Positions 38,635 through 47,146 of a stretch of 64,000 bases of DNA are shown here, piece by piece. A model generated the notes under the pieces. The model was not told the origin of the DNA. It did no database searches and saw nothing but the letters and a program-made list of their open reading frames with translations. Both the position numbers and the translations under genes were made by a program. Positions within the stretch are counted from its first letter, which is position 1; every line of letters begins with the position of its first letter. Source of the stretch: Xanthomonas sp. (GTDB lineage: Bacteria > Pseudomonadota > Gammaproteobacteria > Xanthomonadales > Xanthomonadaceae); the NCBI GenBank assembly GCA_018262705.1, contig JADFDQ010000001.1, positions 266,112-330,111 on the forward strand. The letters are read 5' to 3'.

Positions 38635-38978
38635 GCGGACGCGTTGGCGAACCACCGGTTCGCGCGTCCGGCGAACGCCCGAGCGCTGCGCGCGAGGGCC
38701 GGGAATCACGACAGGAAGCCATCCGTAGGATGGCGCGCCTGGAGGGGTAAGCGGACGCGTTGGCGAACCACCGGTTCGCGCGTCCGGCGAACGCCCGAGC
38801 GCTGCGCGCGAGGGCCGGGAATCACGACAGGAAGCCATCCGTAGGATGGCGCGCCTGGAGGGGTAAGCGGACGCGTTGGCGAACCACCGGTTCGCGCGTC
38901 CGGCGAACGCCCGAGCGCTGCGCGCGAGGGCCGGGAATCACGACAGGAAGCCATCCGTAGGATGGCGCGCCTGGAGGG
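38635..38978 (-). repeat. Three tandem 116-bp units, each containing the tRNA-Arg 3' end
   Basis: Units start at 38635, 38751 and 38867. The first two are identical over 116 bases, and the third is identical for 112 bases until it merges into the tRNA. Each unit holds the last 16 bases of tRNA-Arg including CCA, then the hairpin GCCATCC-TAC-GGATGGC overlapping that CCA, a G+C-rich segment, and a second hairpin GCGAACC-ACC-GGTTCGC. On the minus strand the tRNA is transcribed into the array. Arg-rich reading frames in the array shift frame between units (116 is not a multiple of 3), so I do not call a protein. Confidence 0.92.
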
Positions 38979-39039
38979 ATTCGAACCCCCGACCAATGGC
39001 TTCGGAAGCCACTACTCTATCCGGCTGAGCTACAGGCGC
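38963..39039 (-). tRNA. tRNA-Arg, anticodon CCG
   Basis: The 77-base gene has acceptor GCGCCTG pairing with CAGGCGC, an encoded CCA end, a D-arm, an anticodon stem GTGGC/GCCAT around loop TTCCGAA (anticodon CCG, codon CGG), and a T-arm with GGTTCGAATCC. All arms pair. Its 3' end also forms the first copy of the 116-bp repeat unit downstream. Confidence 0.96.
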
Positions 39040-39080
39040 GTTGAACGGATATTTTCGCACGATTGCACGCCCACGTGCGC

Positions 39081-39095
39081 CTGCTAGGCTAGCAG
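39081..39095 (+). promoter_or_regulatory. Palindromic extended -10 at the ubiA start
   Basis: CTGCTAGGCTAGCAG is a perfect 7-1-7 palindrome. It contains TGCTAGGCT (39082-39090), an extended -10 whose predicted transcription start falls on the ubiA ATG at 39097. The message may therefore be leaderless, or else the palindrome is a regulator site. Confidence 0.5.
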
Positions 39096-39096
39096 G

Positions 39097-40017
39097 ATGT
39101 CCCGGCGCGAGCTTGCAACTTCCGATGAAGGCGCCGCGCCGTGGCGCGAGAATCTGCGCGGCTACCGAGCGCTGGTCGGCGGCGATCAGGCGCTTGGGTG
39201 GCTGCTGGTGTTGTGCCCGGCCGGCTGGGCGCTCTGGTTGGCCGATCAAAAGCGGCCGTCTTTCACCCTCCTGGTTGCGTTCATCGCCGGCACGATTTTG
39301 CTGCGCAGCGCCGGTTTCATGATCGACGCGTATTTTGGCGCGCTGCTTGATGCGCGCGCCGGGCGCATCGCGCGTTTTCCGCCGGAATCCGAGCGCGTTG
39401 ATCCGCGCGTGGCCGCGCTGCTGTGTGTGGTGCTTCTGCTGGTGGTTTCTTCGCTGGTTCTTGCCTTGAATCCGGCCGCAACCTGGTTGGCTGCATCGTG
39501 GGCGCTGCTGGCGTCGGGATACTGGCTGGTCAAGCGCCATATCTATCTGGCACAGGCTTATGTCGGCGTGCTTGCCAGTTGGGGCGTGCCGATGGCCTTT
39601 GCCGCGCTCACCGGCGCGGTTCCAACCTTGGGCTGGACGCTGTTCGTCGCCAGCGTTTTCTGGCTGACCGCCTGCGCGGCATGGCAGGCGATGGCGCAGC
39701 GCGATGACGATTTGCTGTCCGGCGCGAAGTCGCTGGCCATCTTGCTGGGCGAGGTGGATTTGATCGGGCAAGGGGTTTTGTATGCCTGCATGTTCGTGGC
39801 GTTGATGCTGGTCGGACGCGATGCCCATCTGGGTGCGTGGTTCTGGGGCGGGTTGTTGCTGGCAATGGCGCTGGCTGGCAGGTGTCTGAAACTTGCGCGT
39901 CGGCGCGATCCGGAACGTTGCCTGCGCGCGTCGAGACTCAACGGCTGGATCGGAATGGCGATCTTCATCGGTCTTGTTTTGGACTTCGCGCTGCGTGCAA
40001 CGACGGTGAACGCGTGA
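39097..40017 (+). CDS. ubiA: UbiA-type prenyltransferase with altered Asp motifs
   Basis: The 306-residue integral membrane protein has eight to nine helices and aligns with 4-hydroxybenzoate polyprenyltransferase, which attaches the isoprenoid tail in ubiquinone synthesis. Supporting segments are RSAGFMIDAYFGALLDARAGRI, YLVKRHIYLAQAYVG-like and QAMAQRDDDLLSGAKSLAILLG. The first NDxxDxxxD motif is reduced to D-x(8)-D-like spacing. The second DxxxD region has Gln where Asp is usual (AMAQRDDD). It may be active with shifted metal ligands, or a paralogue. Gene order ubiA-comF-bio supports orthology. Confidence 0.78.
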   Translation: MSRRELATSDEGAAPWRENLRGYRALVGGDQALGWLLVLCPAGWALWLADQKRPSFTLLVAFIAGTILLRSAGFMIDAYFGALLDARAGRIARFPPESERVDPRVAALLCVVLLLVVSSLVLALNPAATWLAASWALLASGYWLVKRHIYLAQAYVGVLASWGVPMAFAALTGAVPTLGWTLFVASVFWLTACAAWQAMAQRDDDLLSGAKSLAILLGEVDLIGQGVLYACMFVALMLVGRDAHLGAWFWGGLLLAMALAGRCLKLARRRDPERCLRASRLNGWIGMAIFIGLVLDFALRATTVNA

Positions 40018-40042
40018 ACGCAAACAAGAGGCGGGGTTGCTA

Positions 40043-40081
40043 ATCGCGCCTCTCTGCCTGCGGCCTCGATGCGCTCCTACA
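40043..40081. repeat. Half REP-like element, GTAGGAGCGCACC family
   Basis: The sequence ends in CTCGATGCGCTCCTACA and has the GCCTGCGGCCTC core seen at 28317-28356. A degenerate second copy (GGCCTTGATGCGCTCC) follows at 40100-40115. It lies between convergent ubiA and comF. Confidence 0.75.
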
Positions 40082-40167
40082 AACGCGGCCTGCAAATGTG
40101 GCCTTGATGCGCTCCAGGCAATTTCAACCGGGTTGCCGGCGGTTGTGACGAACAGAACGCGCACGCT

Positions 40168-40872
40168 TCACGCCACCCGCGCGCACACCCAGGCGTCAAC
40201 CTGCGCGACGCCGGCCTTGCGAAGCGCTTCGGCGGCGGCGTGCAGCGTGGCGCCGGTGGTCATCACGTCGTCGAACAGAGTGACGCGCCCGGGGAGTGCA
40301 ACACCGTTCGCGGCTGCAAACGCGCCGCGCAGATTGCGCTTGCGCGCCTCGGCATCGAGTCGAGACTGTGCCGAGGTGGCGCGAACGCGCTGCAGAAGAT
40401 CGGTGCGCAACGGCACTCCCAAAGCGCGTGCCAGCGGTTTTGCCAGTTCCAGCGCCTGATCGTAGCCGCGCTTTCGAAGTCGGCTTGGGTGCAGCGGCAG
40501 CGGCAGCAGTGCCTGCGGCCGCTCCAGCGCGGCAAAGCGCTCGGCCATGTGCTGCACCAGCACCCGTCCGGAGGCGAAATCGTGGTGGAATTTCAGCCAC
40601 GGCAGTAGGCCATCCACAGGGAAGGCATAGTCGAACGCGGCGTGGACGGTGTCCAGCGGCGGCGGGCGCTGCAGGCAGACGCCGCAAATCCCCGACTCCG
40701 GCAGCGGCAGCGCGCAGCGCGCGCAGGCAGGCCCCTGCCACGGCAGGGCGTCGTGGCAGGCGGCGCACAGATCCCGATCCGGCAGCCCGGGATCGCCGCA
40801 GACCACGCAGCGGGGCGCGAACAGCCAGCGCAGCGGCGCGGGGTGGCCAATGTCAACTTTTTCAATATACAT
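40168..40872 (-). CDS. comF: ComF-family phosphoribosyltransferase-like protein
   Basis: The 234-residue protein has an N-terminal zinc-ribbon (CVVCG and CAAC, then CARC and CGVC pairs, about residues 20-70) and a C-terminal phosphoribosyltransferase fold with [17 protein letters not shown] and [11 protein letters not shown] (PRPP loop). ComF is needed for DNA uptake in naturally competent bacteria. GntX in E. coli is related. The ATG at 40872 was chosen. An upstream ATG at 40893 is possible, but the operator for bioB overlaps this end. Confidence 0.9.
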   Translation of the reverse strand: MYIEKVDIGHPAPLRWLFAPRCVVCGDPGLPDRDLCAACHDALPWQGPACARCALPLPESGICGVCLQRPPPLDTVHAAFDYAFPVDGLLPWLKFHHDFASGRVLVQHMAERFAALERPQALLPLPLHPSRLRKRGYDQALELAKPLARALGVPLRTDLLQRVRATSAQSRLDAEARKRNLRGAFAAANGVALPGRVTLFDDVMTTGATLHAAAEALRKAGVAQVDAWVCARVA

Positions 40873-40883
40873 TTGGTTGACGA
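40850..40883 (+). promoter_or_regulatory. BirA-type biotin operator upstream of bioB
   Basis: ATGTCAACT, 16 bases, GGTTGACGA: two inverted 9-base half-sites matching the BirA consensus (TTGTAAACC-N15/16-GGTTTACAA) with the usual A-to-C/T-to-G symmetric change. A TATACA sequence (40866-40871) within the spacer could be the bioB -10. The site lies 54 bases before the bioB ATG and over the comF start, so biotin-bound BirA could affect both genes. Confidence 0.7.
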
Positions 40884-40936
40884 AACTTTGCATGGCCTCC
40901 AGACTGCGCTCTACTTCGCCTGCCGTCTTTCGGAAA

Positions 40937-42175
40937 ATGCCCTTGTCTGCCGTCAGCCCTTTACCCGTCCTGACCTCGGACAACCGCCACGACTGGACCC
41001 GAGCCGAGGTCGAGGCGCTGTTCGACCTGCCCTTCCCCGAGCTGCTCTACCGCGCCGCGACGGTGCATCGGGAAAATTTTGACCCTTGCGAGGTGCAGGT
41101 TTCGACATTGCTGTCGGTCAAGACCGGCGGCTGCCCGGAGGACTGCGCCTACTGCCCGCAGTCGGCCCATCACGGCACCGGCCTTGCTGCCAGCAAACTG
41201 ATGGACGTGGAGGACGTGATCGAAAAGGCGCGGCAGGCCAAAGCCGCCGGCGCTTCGCGCTTTTGCATGGGCGCGGCCTGGCGCTCGCCCAAGCCGCGCG
41301 ACATGCCCAAGGTGACGGCGATGGTGCGCGCGGTGAAATCATTGGGGCTGGAAACTTGCGCCACGCTGGGGATGCTGGATGCGGATCAGGCGCGCGAGCT
41401 CAGGGACGCCGGGCTGGACTACTACAACCACAACCTCGACAGCGATCCCGAGTTTTACGATTCGATCATCCACACCCGCACCGTGCAAGACCGTTTCGAC
41501 ACCTTGGAACACGTGCGCGCTGCGGGCATGAAAACCTGCTGCGGCGGCATCGTGGGCATGGGCGAAAGTCGCCGCCAGCGCGCCGGACTGCTGATGACGC
41601 TGGCAAACCTGCCGCGCCACCCGGAATCGGTGCCGGTCAACCAGTTGGTGCCGGTGAAGGGCACGCCGCTGGCCGATGCGCCGGCGCTGGATCCGCTAGA
41701 ATTCGTGCGCACGATTGCAGCGGCCAGGATCCTGATGCCGGCCTCGATGGTGCGGCTGTCAGCCGGACGCGCCGCAATGAGCGACGAGATGCAGGCGCTG
41801 TGTTTCGCCGCCGGCGCCAATTCGATTTTTCACGGGGACAAGCTGTTGACCACGGGCAACCCCGATACGGGGTACGATGACGCCCTGTTCCAGCGACTCG
41901 GGTTACGCCCCATGCCCCTAGATCAAGCAAAATCCAGCGTCAGCGACATTCCCGGCCTGACCATCGTCGGCGGCAGCGAATGCTGCGGCGGCGGGTGCTG
42001 CACCGAAGGCAACGACTGCTCCTGCAGTGCGGGCGGTGGCGGCTGCGGCAGCGGCGGCAGCAAATGCGGTTGCAAGGACAGCAAGTCCGAGGCGATGGCC
42101 GCGCCTGCGCCCATCCTGCCTGTCCGTGCGCCGGAGGACGGCTGCGGCTGCGGCTGCGGATGCGAACACGGCTGA
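40937..42175 (+). CDS. bioB: Biotin synthase with Cys-rich C-terminal tail
   Basis: BioB is the radical-SAM enzyme that inserts sulfur into dethiobiotin. The core (about residues 20-345) is complete: C66-x3-C70-x2-C73 for the [4Fe-4S] cluster. Cys110, Cys141, Cys201 and an Arg in MVRLSAGR correspond to the ligands of the auxiliary [2Fe-2S] cluster. The protein continues to 412 residues instead of the usual ~340-350. Residues 348-412 carry 13 cysteines in CC, CxC and CGCGCGC patterns among Gly/Ser, split by an Ala/Pro linker (385-400). The ATG at 40937 gives a family-like N-terminus. bioF overlaps the tail by 16 bp. Confidence 0.95.
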   Translation: MPLSAVSPLPVLTSDNRHDWTRAEVEALFDLPFPELLYRAATVHRENFDPCEVQVSTLLSVKTGGCPEDCAYCPQSAHHGTGLAASKLMDVEDVIEKARQAKAAGASRFCMGAAWRSPKPRDMPKVTAMVRAVKSLGLETCATLGMLDADQARELRDAGLDYYNHNLDSDPEFYDSIIHTRTVQDRFDTLEHVRAAGMKTCCGGIVGMGESRRQRAGLLMTLANLPRHPESVPVNQLVPVKGTPLADAPALDPLEFVRTIAAARILMPASMVRLSAGRAAMSDEMQALCFAAGANSIFHGDKLLTTGNPDTGYDDALFQRLGLRPMPLDQAKSSVSDIPGLTIVGGSECCGGGCCTEGNDCSCSAGGGGCGSGGSKCGCKDSKSEAMAAPAPILPVRAPEDGCGCGCGCEHG

Positions 42176-43338
42176 GCGAACGCGTCGCGGCGCAACGGGC
42201 GCTGCGTGAGCAACAGCATCGCCAGCGAATTCGGCGCACCGTGGCGCAGCGCGATGGTGTGTGTGTCGAGATGGACGGCCGCTGGCTGCTGAATTTTTGC
42301 AGCAACGATTATCTTGGCCTGTCGAAGCATCACAAGGTGCTGGCGGCGCTGCGTTCGGTCGATGCCGCGGGCAGCACCGCCTCGCCGCTGGTTTGCGGGC
42401 ACACGGCGCAGCATGCGCAACTGGAAGAAGCGCTGTGCGACTGGCAGCAAACCCCGCGCGCGCTGCTGTTTTCCAGCGGCCACGCCGCCAATCTGGCGGT
42501 ACTGCAGGCGCTGTTGGGTAAAGGCGATGTGTGTGTGCAGGATCGGCTCAACCATGCCAGTCTGATCGACGGTGCGCGGCTGTCCTGTTGCGATTTCAAA
42601 CGCTATTCGCACGCCGATGCCGATGCAGCGGCGCATCAGCTGGCCGCACATCCGGACGGTGCGGCGCTGCTGGTCAGCGACGGCGTGTTTTCGATGGACG
42701 GCGACATCGCCCCGATTCGGGCACTGGCCGAAGTTGCGAAAACGCACGAGGCGACGCTGTACGTCGATGACGCCCACGGCGCCGGCGTGCTGGGCGCGGC
42801 GGGGCGCGGCAGCATCGCGGCGGCCGGTTTATCGGTGGCCGACGTGCCGCTGCGGCTGGTGACGTTCGGCAAGTCGCTGGGCGGTGCCGGTGCGGCGGTG
42901 CTGGGCGCGGCCGATCTGATCGAACACCTGCTGCAGACCGCGCGTGGCGCGATCTATTCGACCGCGCTGTCGCCGGCGCAGGCGGCAGCGGCGACTGCGG
43001 CGATCAACCTTGTGCGCAGTGAAGAAGGCGAAGCGCTGCGTGAAAACTTGCGCGTCAATATCGAGCGCTTTCGCGCGAGCGCGGCCGAGTGCGGACTGAA
43101 TTTGCTCGCATCAGAGACCGCCATTCAGCCGCTTCTCGTCGGCGCCGACGCCGATGCGCTGGCGCAATCCAGCGCACTGGAAGAACGCGGCTATTGGGTC
43201 GCCGCAATTCGTCCGCCCACGGTTCCCGAAGGCAGCGCGCGGCTGCGCATCACGCTGTCGGCCGGGCACACGACGGCGCAGATCGACGGTTTGCTGGAGG
43301 CGCTGACCGCTACACCACGCCCACGCAGACGTATTTGA
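42160..43338 (+). CDS. bioF: 8-Amino-7-oxononanoate synthase
   Basis: BioF condenses pimeloyl-ACP (or -CoA) with L-alanine in a PLP-dependent reaction. The 392-residue protein shows [10 protein letters not shown], the aromatic-ring pocket [21 protein letters not shown], and the PLP lysine Lys238 in TFGKSLGG. The ATG at 42160 lies 16 bases inside bioB, encoded over the CGCGCEHG end of the BioB tail. A start this early gives the usual N-terminal length. The 3' end overlaps the convergent gabD by 29 bp. Confidence 0.94.
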   Translation: MRTRLSERVAAQRALREQQHRQRIRRTVAQRDGVCVEMDGRWLLNFCSNDYLGLSKHHKVLAALRSVDAAGSTASPLVCGHTAQHAQLEEALCDWQQTPRALLFSSGHAANLAVLQALLGKGDVCVQDRLNHASLIDGARLSCCDFKRYSHADADAAAHQLAAHPDGAALLVSDGVFSMDGDIAPIRALAEVAKTHEATLYVDDAHGAGVLGAAGRGSIAAAGLSVADVPLRLVTFGKSLGGAGAAVLGAADLIEHLLQTARGAIYSTALSPAQAAAATAAINLVRSEEGEALRENLRVNIERFRASAAECGLNLLASETAIQPLLVGADADALAQSSALEERGYWVAAIRPPTVPEGSARLRITLSAGHTTAQIDGLLEALTATPRPRRRI

Positions 43339-44770
43339 TCTCGGTGTAATCATCGAGGCCGTACTTCGAACCTTCGCGGCCGATGCCGGATTGCTTGACG
43401 CCGCCGAACGGCGCGACCTCGGTCGAGATCAGGCCGGTGTTGATGCCGACGATGCCGGCTTCCAGCGCCTCCGACACCCGCCAACTGCGTGCCAGATCGC
43501 GGGTGTAGAAATACGCGGCCAGTCCGAATTCGGTGGCGTTGGCCAGCGCGATGGCTTCCTCGTCGGTGTGGAAACGGTACAGCGGCGCGACCGGGCCGAA
43601 AATTTCCTCGCGCGACAGGCGCATGGTGGTGTCGGCATCGAGTAGCACGGTCGGCTGGTAGAAGGTGCCGCCGAGCGCGTGGCGCGCGCCGCCGGTGGCG
43701 ACCTTCGCACCCTTGCCCACGGCATCGGCCATCAGGTCCTCGACCTTGGTCAGCGCCTTGGCGTCGATCAGCGGGCCTTGATCGGTGCGGCCCTGCAGAC
43801 CGTCGCCCACGGCCAGTGCCTCCACCGCTTCGACCAGCTTGTTCGCGAAGGCGTCGTACACGCCATCCTGCACGAACAGGCGGTTGGCACAGACGCAGGT
43901 CTGGCCGCTGTTGCGGTATTTGCTTGCAAGTGCGCCGGCAACGGCGGCGTCGAGATCGGCATCGTCGAACACGATGAACGGCGCGTTGCCGCCCAGTTCC
44001 AGCGACACCTTCTTGACGCTTTCGGCGCACTGCGCCATCAGCTGTTTGCCCACGGCAGTTGAACCAGTAAAGCTGAGTTTGCGCACCTTGCGGTTGGAGG
44101 TCATTTCGCGGCCGATGGCTGGGGCATCGGCGCCGGTGACGATGTTGAGCACGCCCGCCGGCAGCCCGGCTTGTTCGGCCAGCACCGCAATTGCGAGTGC
44201 CGAATACGGCGTCTGGATCGCCGGTTTGCAGACCAGGGTGCAGCCGGCCGCCAGCGCCGGACCGAGCTTGCGGCCGAGCATGGCGGAAGGAAAATTCCAC
44301 GGCGTGATCGCCGCGACCACGCCGATCGGCTGACGCAGCGTGATGATGCGCTTGTCGGTGGCGTGGGCGGGAATGGTGTCGCCGTACATGCGCTTGGCTT
44401 CCTCGCCGAACCATTCGAGAAAGCTCGCCGAATAGGTAATCTCGCCGGTGGATTCGGCCAGCGGCTTGCCCTGTTCGGCGGTCATCAGACGGGCCAGATC
44501 GGACTGCTGCTCCAGCATCAGGTCGGCCAGCTTGCGCAGCACGCGGGCGCGCTCCTTCGCGGTTCTTGCCGCCCAAGCCGGAAACGCCGCCTGCGCCGCG
44601 TCGATGGCTTTTGCGGTTTCGCGCGCGCCCATGTCGGGCACCGTGCCCAGCGATTCGCCGCTGGCGGGGTTGTTCACGTCACAGGTTGCGCCGCTGTCGG
44701 CATCGCACCAGCGGCCGTTAACGAACGCCTGCGTGCGCAGCAGGTCGGGACGGGAGAGAGCAAGACTCAT
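43310..44770 (-). CDS. gabD: NAD(P)-dependent succinate-semialdehyde dehydrogenase
   Basis: The 486-residue aldehyde dehydrogenase has [20 protein letters not shown], the general-base Glu in [10 protein letters not shown], and the catalytic Cys292 in [21 protein letters not shown] and [30 protein letters not shown] are the GabD signature at the C-terminus. It oxidises succinate semialdehyde to succinate, the last step of the GABA shunt. A good AGGAAG ribosome binding site precedes the ATG at 44770. No GABA transaminase is nearby. Confidence 0.93.
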   Translation of the reverse strand: MSLALSRPDLLRTQAFVNGRWCDADSGATCDVNNPASGESLGTVPDMGARETAKAIDAAQAAFPAWAARTAKERARVLRKLADLMLEQQSDLARLMTAEQGKPLAESTGEITYSASFLEWFGEEAKRMYGDTIPAHATDKRIITLRQPIGVVAAITPWNFPSAMLGRKLGPALAAGCTLVCKPAIQTPYSALAIAVLAEQAGLPAGVLNIVTGADAPAIGREMTSNRKVRKLSFTGSTAVGKQLMAQCAESVKKVSLELGGNAPFIVFDDADLDAAVAGALASKYRNSGQTCVCANRLFVQDGVYDAFANKLVEAVEALAVGDGLQGRTDQGPLIDAKALTKVEDLMADAVGKGAKVATGGARHALGGTFYQPTVLLDADTTMRLSREEIFGPVAPLYRFHTDEEAIALANATEFGLAAYFYTRDLARSWRVSEALEAGIVGINTGLISTEVAPFGGVKQSGIGREGSKYGLDDYTEIKYVCVGVV

Positions 44771-45023
44771 GGAGACACTTCCTTTCGATCGATGCGGCAG
44801 GCGGCACGCGGCGCGGCGATTGCGGGAGATGCAAGTATGACGACCACTGCAGTCAGCGCAGCGTGAGGCCGCAGCGCTGCAGCAATGGTGCCCCGCCTCG
44901 ACAGCGCTGCAAGCACGGCCCAAACTAGTGCCCTCGCGGCGCACGGGCTGGTTTGCTCGTTCCGCCTTCTTTTCGCGCTTCGTGCCGTGCAAACGGCCGG
45001 CGCAGGTTTTTGCAGGTCGTCAC

Positions 45024-46235
45024 TTGAGCAACAGCGCCACCCCGTTGGCCGGTCTGAAGGTCGTCGAGCTGGCGCGGATCCTTGCCGGCCCGTGGATCGG
45101 GCAGACTCTGGCCGATCTGGGTGCCGACGTGATCAAGATCGAGGCGCCGCAGGGCGACGACACCCGCCGCTGGGGTCCGCCGTTCGTGGACAACGCGGAT
45201 GGTAGCCAGGGCAGCGCGGCCTATTACCATGCCTGCAACCGCGGCAAGCGTTCGCTGACCGCGGATCTGCGCAAGCCCGAGGATCTGGCGCGGGTGCGCG
45301 CGCTGGCCGCGCAGGCCGATGTGTTCATTGAGAACTTCAAGGTCGGTGGGCTGGAAAAATTCGGGCTCGACTTCGACTCGTTGCACGCCATCAACCCCGG
45401 CCTGGTCTATTGCTCGGTGACCGGCTTCGGCCAGGACGGCCCGTACGCGGCGCGCGCCGGCTACGACGCCATGATCCAAGCGATGGGCGGGATCATGAGC
45501 CTGACCGGCGAGCCCGACGGCATGCCGCAGAAAATCGGCGTCGCCTTTGCCGATCTGTTCGCCGGCCTGCACGGGGGGGTGGCGATCCAGGCCGCGCTGC
45601 TGCAGCGCGCGCGCAGCGGTCGCGGCCAGCACATCGACATTGCCCTGCTCGATTCGATGGTCGGCATGTTGGCCAATCAGGCGATGAACTGTCTTGTTTC
45701 CGGGCAGGTGCCGCCGCGGCTGGGCAGCGCGCATCCGAACATCGTTCCGTATCAGGCGTTCGCCACCCGCGACGGCCATCTGATGCTGGCGGTCGGCAAC
45801 GACGCGCAGTTCGCGCGGCTGTGCGCGGTGCTGGAGTTGCCGGCGCTGGTCGACGATCCGCGCTTTGCCGACAACGCCGCCCGCGTCGTCCATCGCCAAG
45901 ACCTGCTGCCGCAGCTGTCCGCTGCGTTCGCAGCGCGCGAACGTGACGACGTGCTGGCCGCGCTGGAGCGCGCAGGCGTGCCGGCCGGGCCGATCCAGAA
46001 CCTCGCGCAGGTCTTCAACGATCCGCAGGTGCGCCACCGCGGGATGCGGCTGGATCTTGTCGATGAAACCGTTGCCGGCGGAAAGATTCCGGGCGTGCGC
46101 ACGCCGATCCGGTTCTCCGAAGCGCAGCTTGCAACGCAAATCCGTTCGCCGCACCTGGGTGAACACACGAATGCGATCCGCAAGGCGCTGGCGACCGATC
46201 CAACCCACTGGCCGGCGCGCGAGGCAAACGCATGA
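45024..46235 (+). CDS. CaiB/BaiF family CoA-transferase
   Basis: The 403-residue family III CoA-transferase shows LKVVELARILAGPWIGQTLADLGADVIKIE at the N-terminus, YHACNRGKRSLTADL, the nucleophile aspartate in IDIALLDSMVGML, and HPNIVPYQAFATRDG. Such enzymes move CoA between acyl groups (formyl, succinyl, carnitine and others). Specificity is not evident. The likely start is TTG 45024, since upstream codons are not family-like. It ends in a 4-bp overlap with bioH, so it is co-translated with biotin genes. Confidence 0.88.
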   Translation: MSNSATPLAGLKVVELARILAGPWIGQTLADLGADVIKIEAPQGDDTRRWGPPFVDNADGSQGSAAYYHACNRGKRSLTADLRKPEDLARVRALAAQADVFIENFKVGGLEKFGLDFDSLHAINPGLVYCSVTGFGQDGPYAARAGYDAMIQAMGGIMSLTGEPDGMPQKIGVAFADLFAGLHGGVAIQAALLQRARSGRGQHIDIALLDSMVGMLANQAMNCLVSGQVPPRLGSAHPNIVPYQAFATRDGHLMLAVGNDAQFARLCAVLELPALVDDPRFADNAARVVHRQDLLPQLSAAFAARERDDVLAALERAGVPAGPIQNLAQVFNDPQVRHRGMRLDLVDETVAGGKIPGVRTPIRFSEAQLATQIRSPHLGEHTNAIRKALATDPTHWPAREANA

Positions 46236-47146
46236 GCCTGCACGTCGAAGTCCTCGGCAGCGGCCCGCCGCTGGTGCTGCTGCACGGCTGGGCCATGCAC
46301 GGCGGTGTGTTCGCACCGTTGGCCGACGTGTTGCGCGATCACTACACGCTGTATCTGGTCGATCTGCCCGGTCACGGCCACAGCCGCGATTCCTTGATTC
46401 CGCTGGAACTGGAACCCTGCGCGCGTGCGGTGCTGGCGGCGGTGCCGGACGCGCCGTGGTGCGGTTGGTCGCTGGGTGGTGCGATCACGCTGCACGCGGC
46501 GAGCATCGCGCCGCAGCGCGTTCCGCAGATCGCATTGATCGGTGCCACGCCGCGCTTCGTGGCTGCGCCGGACTGGCCGCAGGGCATGGCGGCGGACGTG
46601 TTCGAAAGTTTCAAGGCGGGCCTTGCCGCCGACTGGCGCGGCACCGTCGAACGCTTTCTTGCGCTGGAAGCCTTTGGCCTGAGCGACGCGCGCGAACGCG
46701 TGCGCCAGCTGCGCGCGCTGGCGCTGGAACGCGGCGCGCCCTCGCCGCGGGTGCTGGCCGAAGGCCTGCGTTTGCTGGAAACCACCGACTTGCGCCCGAA
46801 TCTGCCCACGCTGGCCGCGCCGAGTCTTTGGATCGCCGGTCGCCGCGACCGCGTGGTGTCGCCAAATGCGATGCAGGCCTCCGCCACACTGAACCGAAGT
46901 GCGCGTTTCCTGCAGGTCGGCCACGCCGGCCACGCGCCGTTCCTGGCCCATCCGCAAATCGTGGCGGACGCGCTGCTGGGCTTCCTCGATGTCCCGGGCA
47001 ATCATTCCGAGGCAGCTTGCCGGCATCCCGGCGCATGCCGGGATCCAGCGCTGGATTCCTTGCACGGGGGCGAGGCGCTGGATAGGACGGACATCCGTCG
47101 GTCGGAAGCGGCCCGCCTTTGCGCGAGTGACGAGCAAAAACCATGA
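46232..47146 (+). CDS. bioH: Pimeloyl-ACP methyl ester esterase with repeat-encoded tail
   Basis: BioH frees pimeloyl-ACP from its methyl ester, ending the BioC/BioH pathway. The 304-residue alpha/beta hydrolase shows LLHGWAMHGGVF, the nucleophile elbow CGWSLGG, the acid in AGRRDRVVSP, and a histidine in HAGHAPFLAHP. The usual length is about 250 residues, reached near ALLGFLD. The last ~50 residues (from about 253) are read through a palindromic repeat (47025-47056) and give CRHPGACRDPALD, typical of such elements. The stop overlaps bioC. Confidence 0.9.
   Translation: MSLHVEVLGSGPPLVLLHGWAMHGGVFAPLADVLRDHYTLYLVDLPGHGHSRDSLIPLELEPCARAVLAAVPDAPWCGWSLGGAITLHAASIAPQRVPQIALIGATPRFVAAPDWPQGMAADVFESFKAGLAADWRGTVERFLALEAFGLSDARERVRQLRALALERGAPSPRVLAEGLRLLETTDLRPNLPTLAAPSLWIAGRRDRVVSPNAMQASATLNRSARFLQVGHAGHAPFLAHPQIVADALLGFLDVPGNHSEAACRHPGACRDPALDSLHGGEALDRTDIRRSEAARLCASDEQKP
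47025..47056. repeat. Palindromic repeat inside the bioH 3' end
   Basis: ATCCCGGC-GCAT-GCCGGGAT (47025-47044) is followed by the palindrome ATCCAGCGCTGGAT (47043-47056). The core matches the intergenic element at 62378-62454 (ACCCCGGC-GTAA-GCCGGGGTCCAG), so it is a dispersed family, here translated in bioH. Confidence 0.78.

Noticed and set aside
38635..38978. CRISPR array
   Set aside because: The units are directly adjacent with no unique spacers, and no cas genes are present.
38539..38996. Arg-rich proteins encoded by the tRNA repeat array
   Set aside because: The unit length (116) is not a multiple of three, so each copy is read in another frame; no ribosome binding site is seen. Open frames are expected by chance at this GC content.
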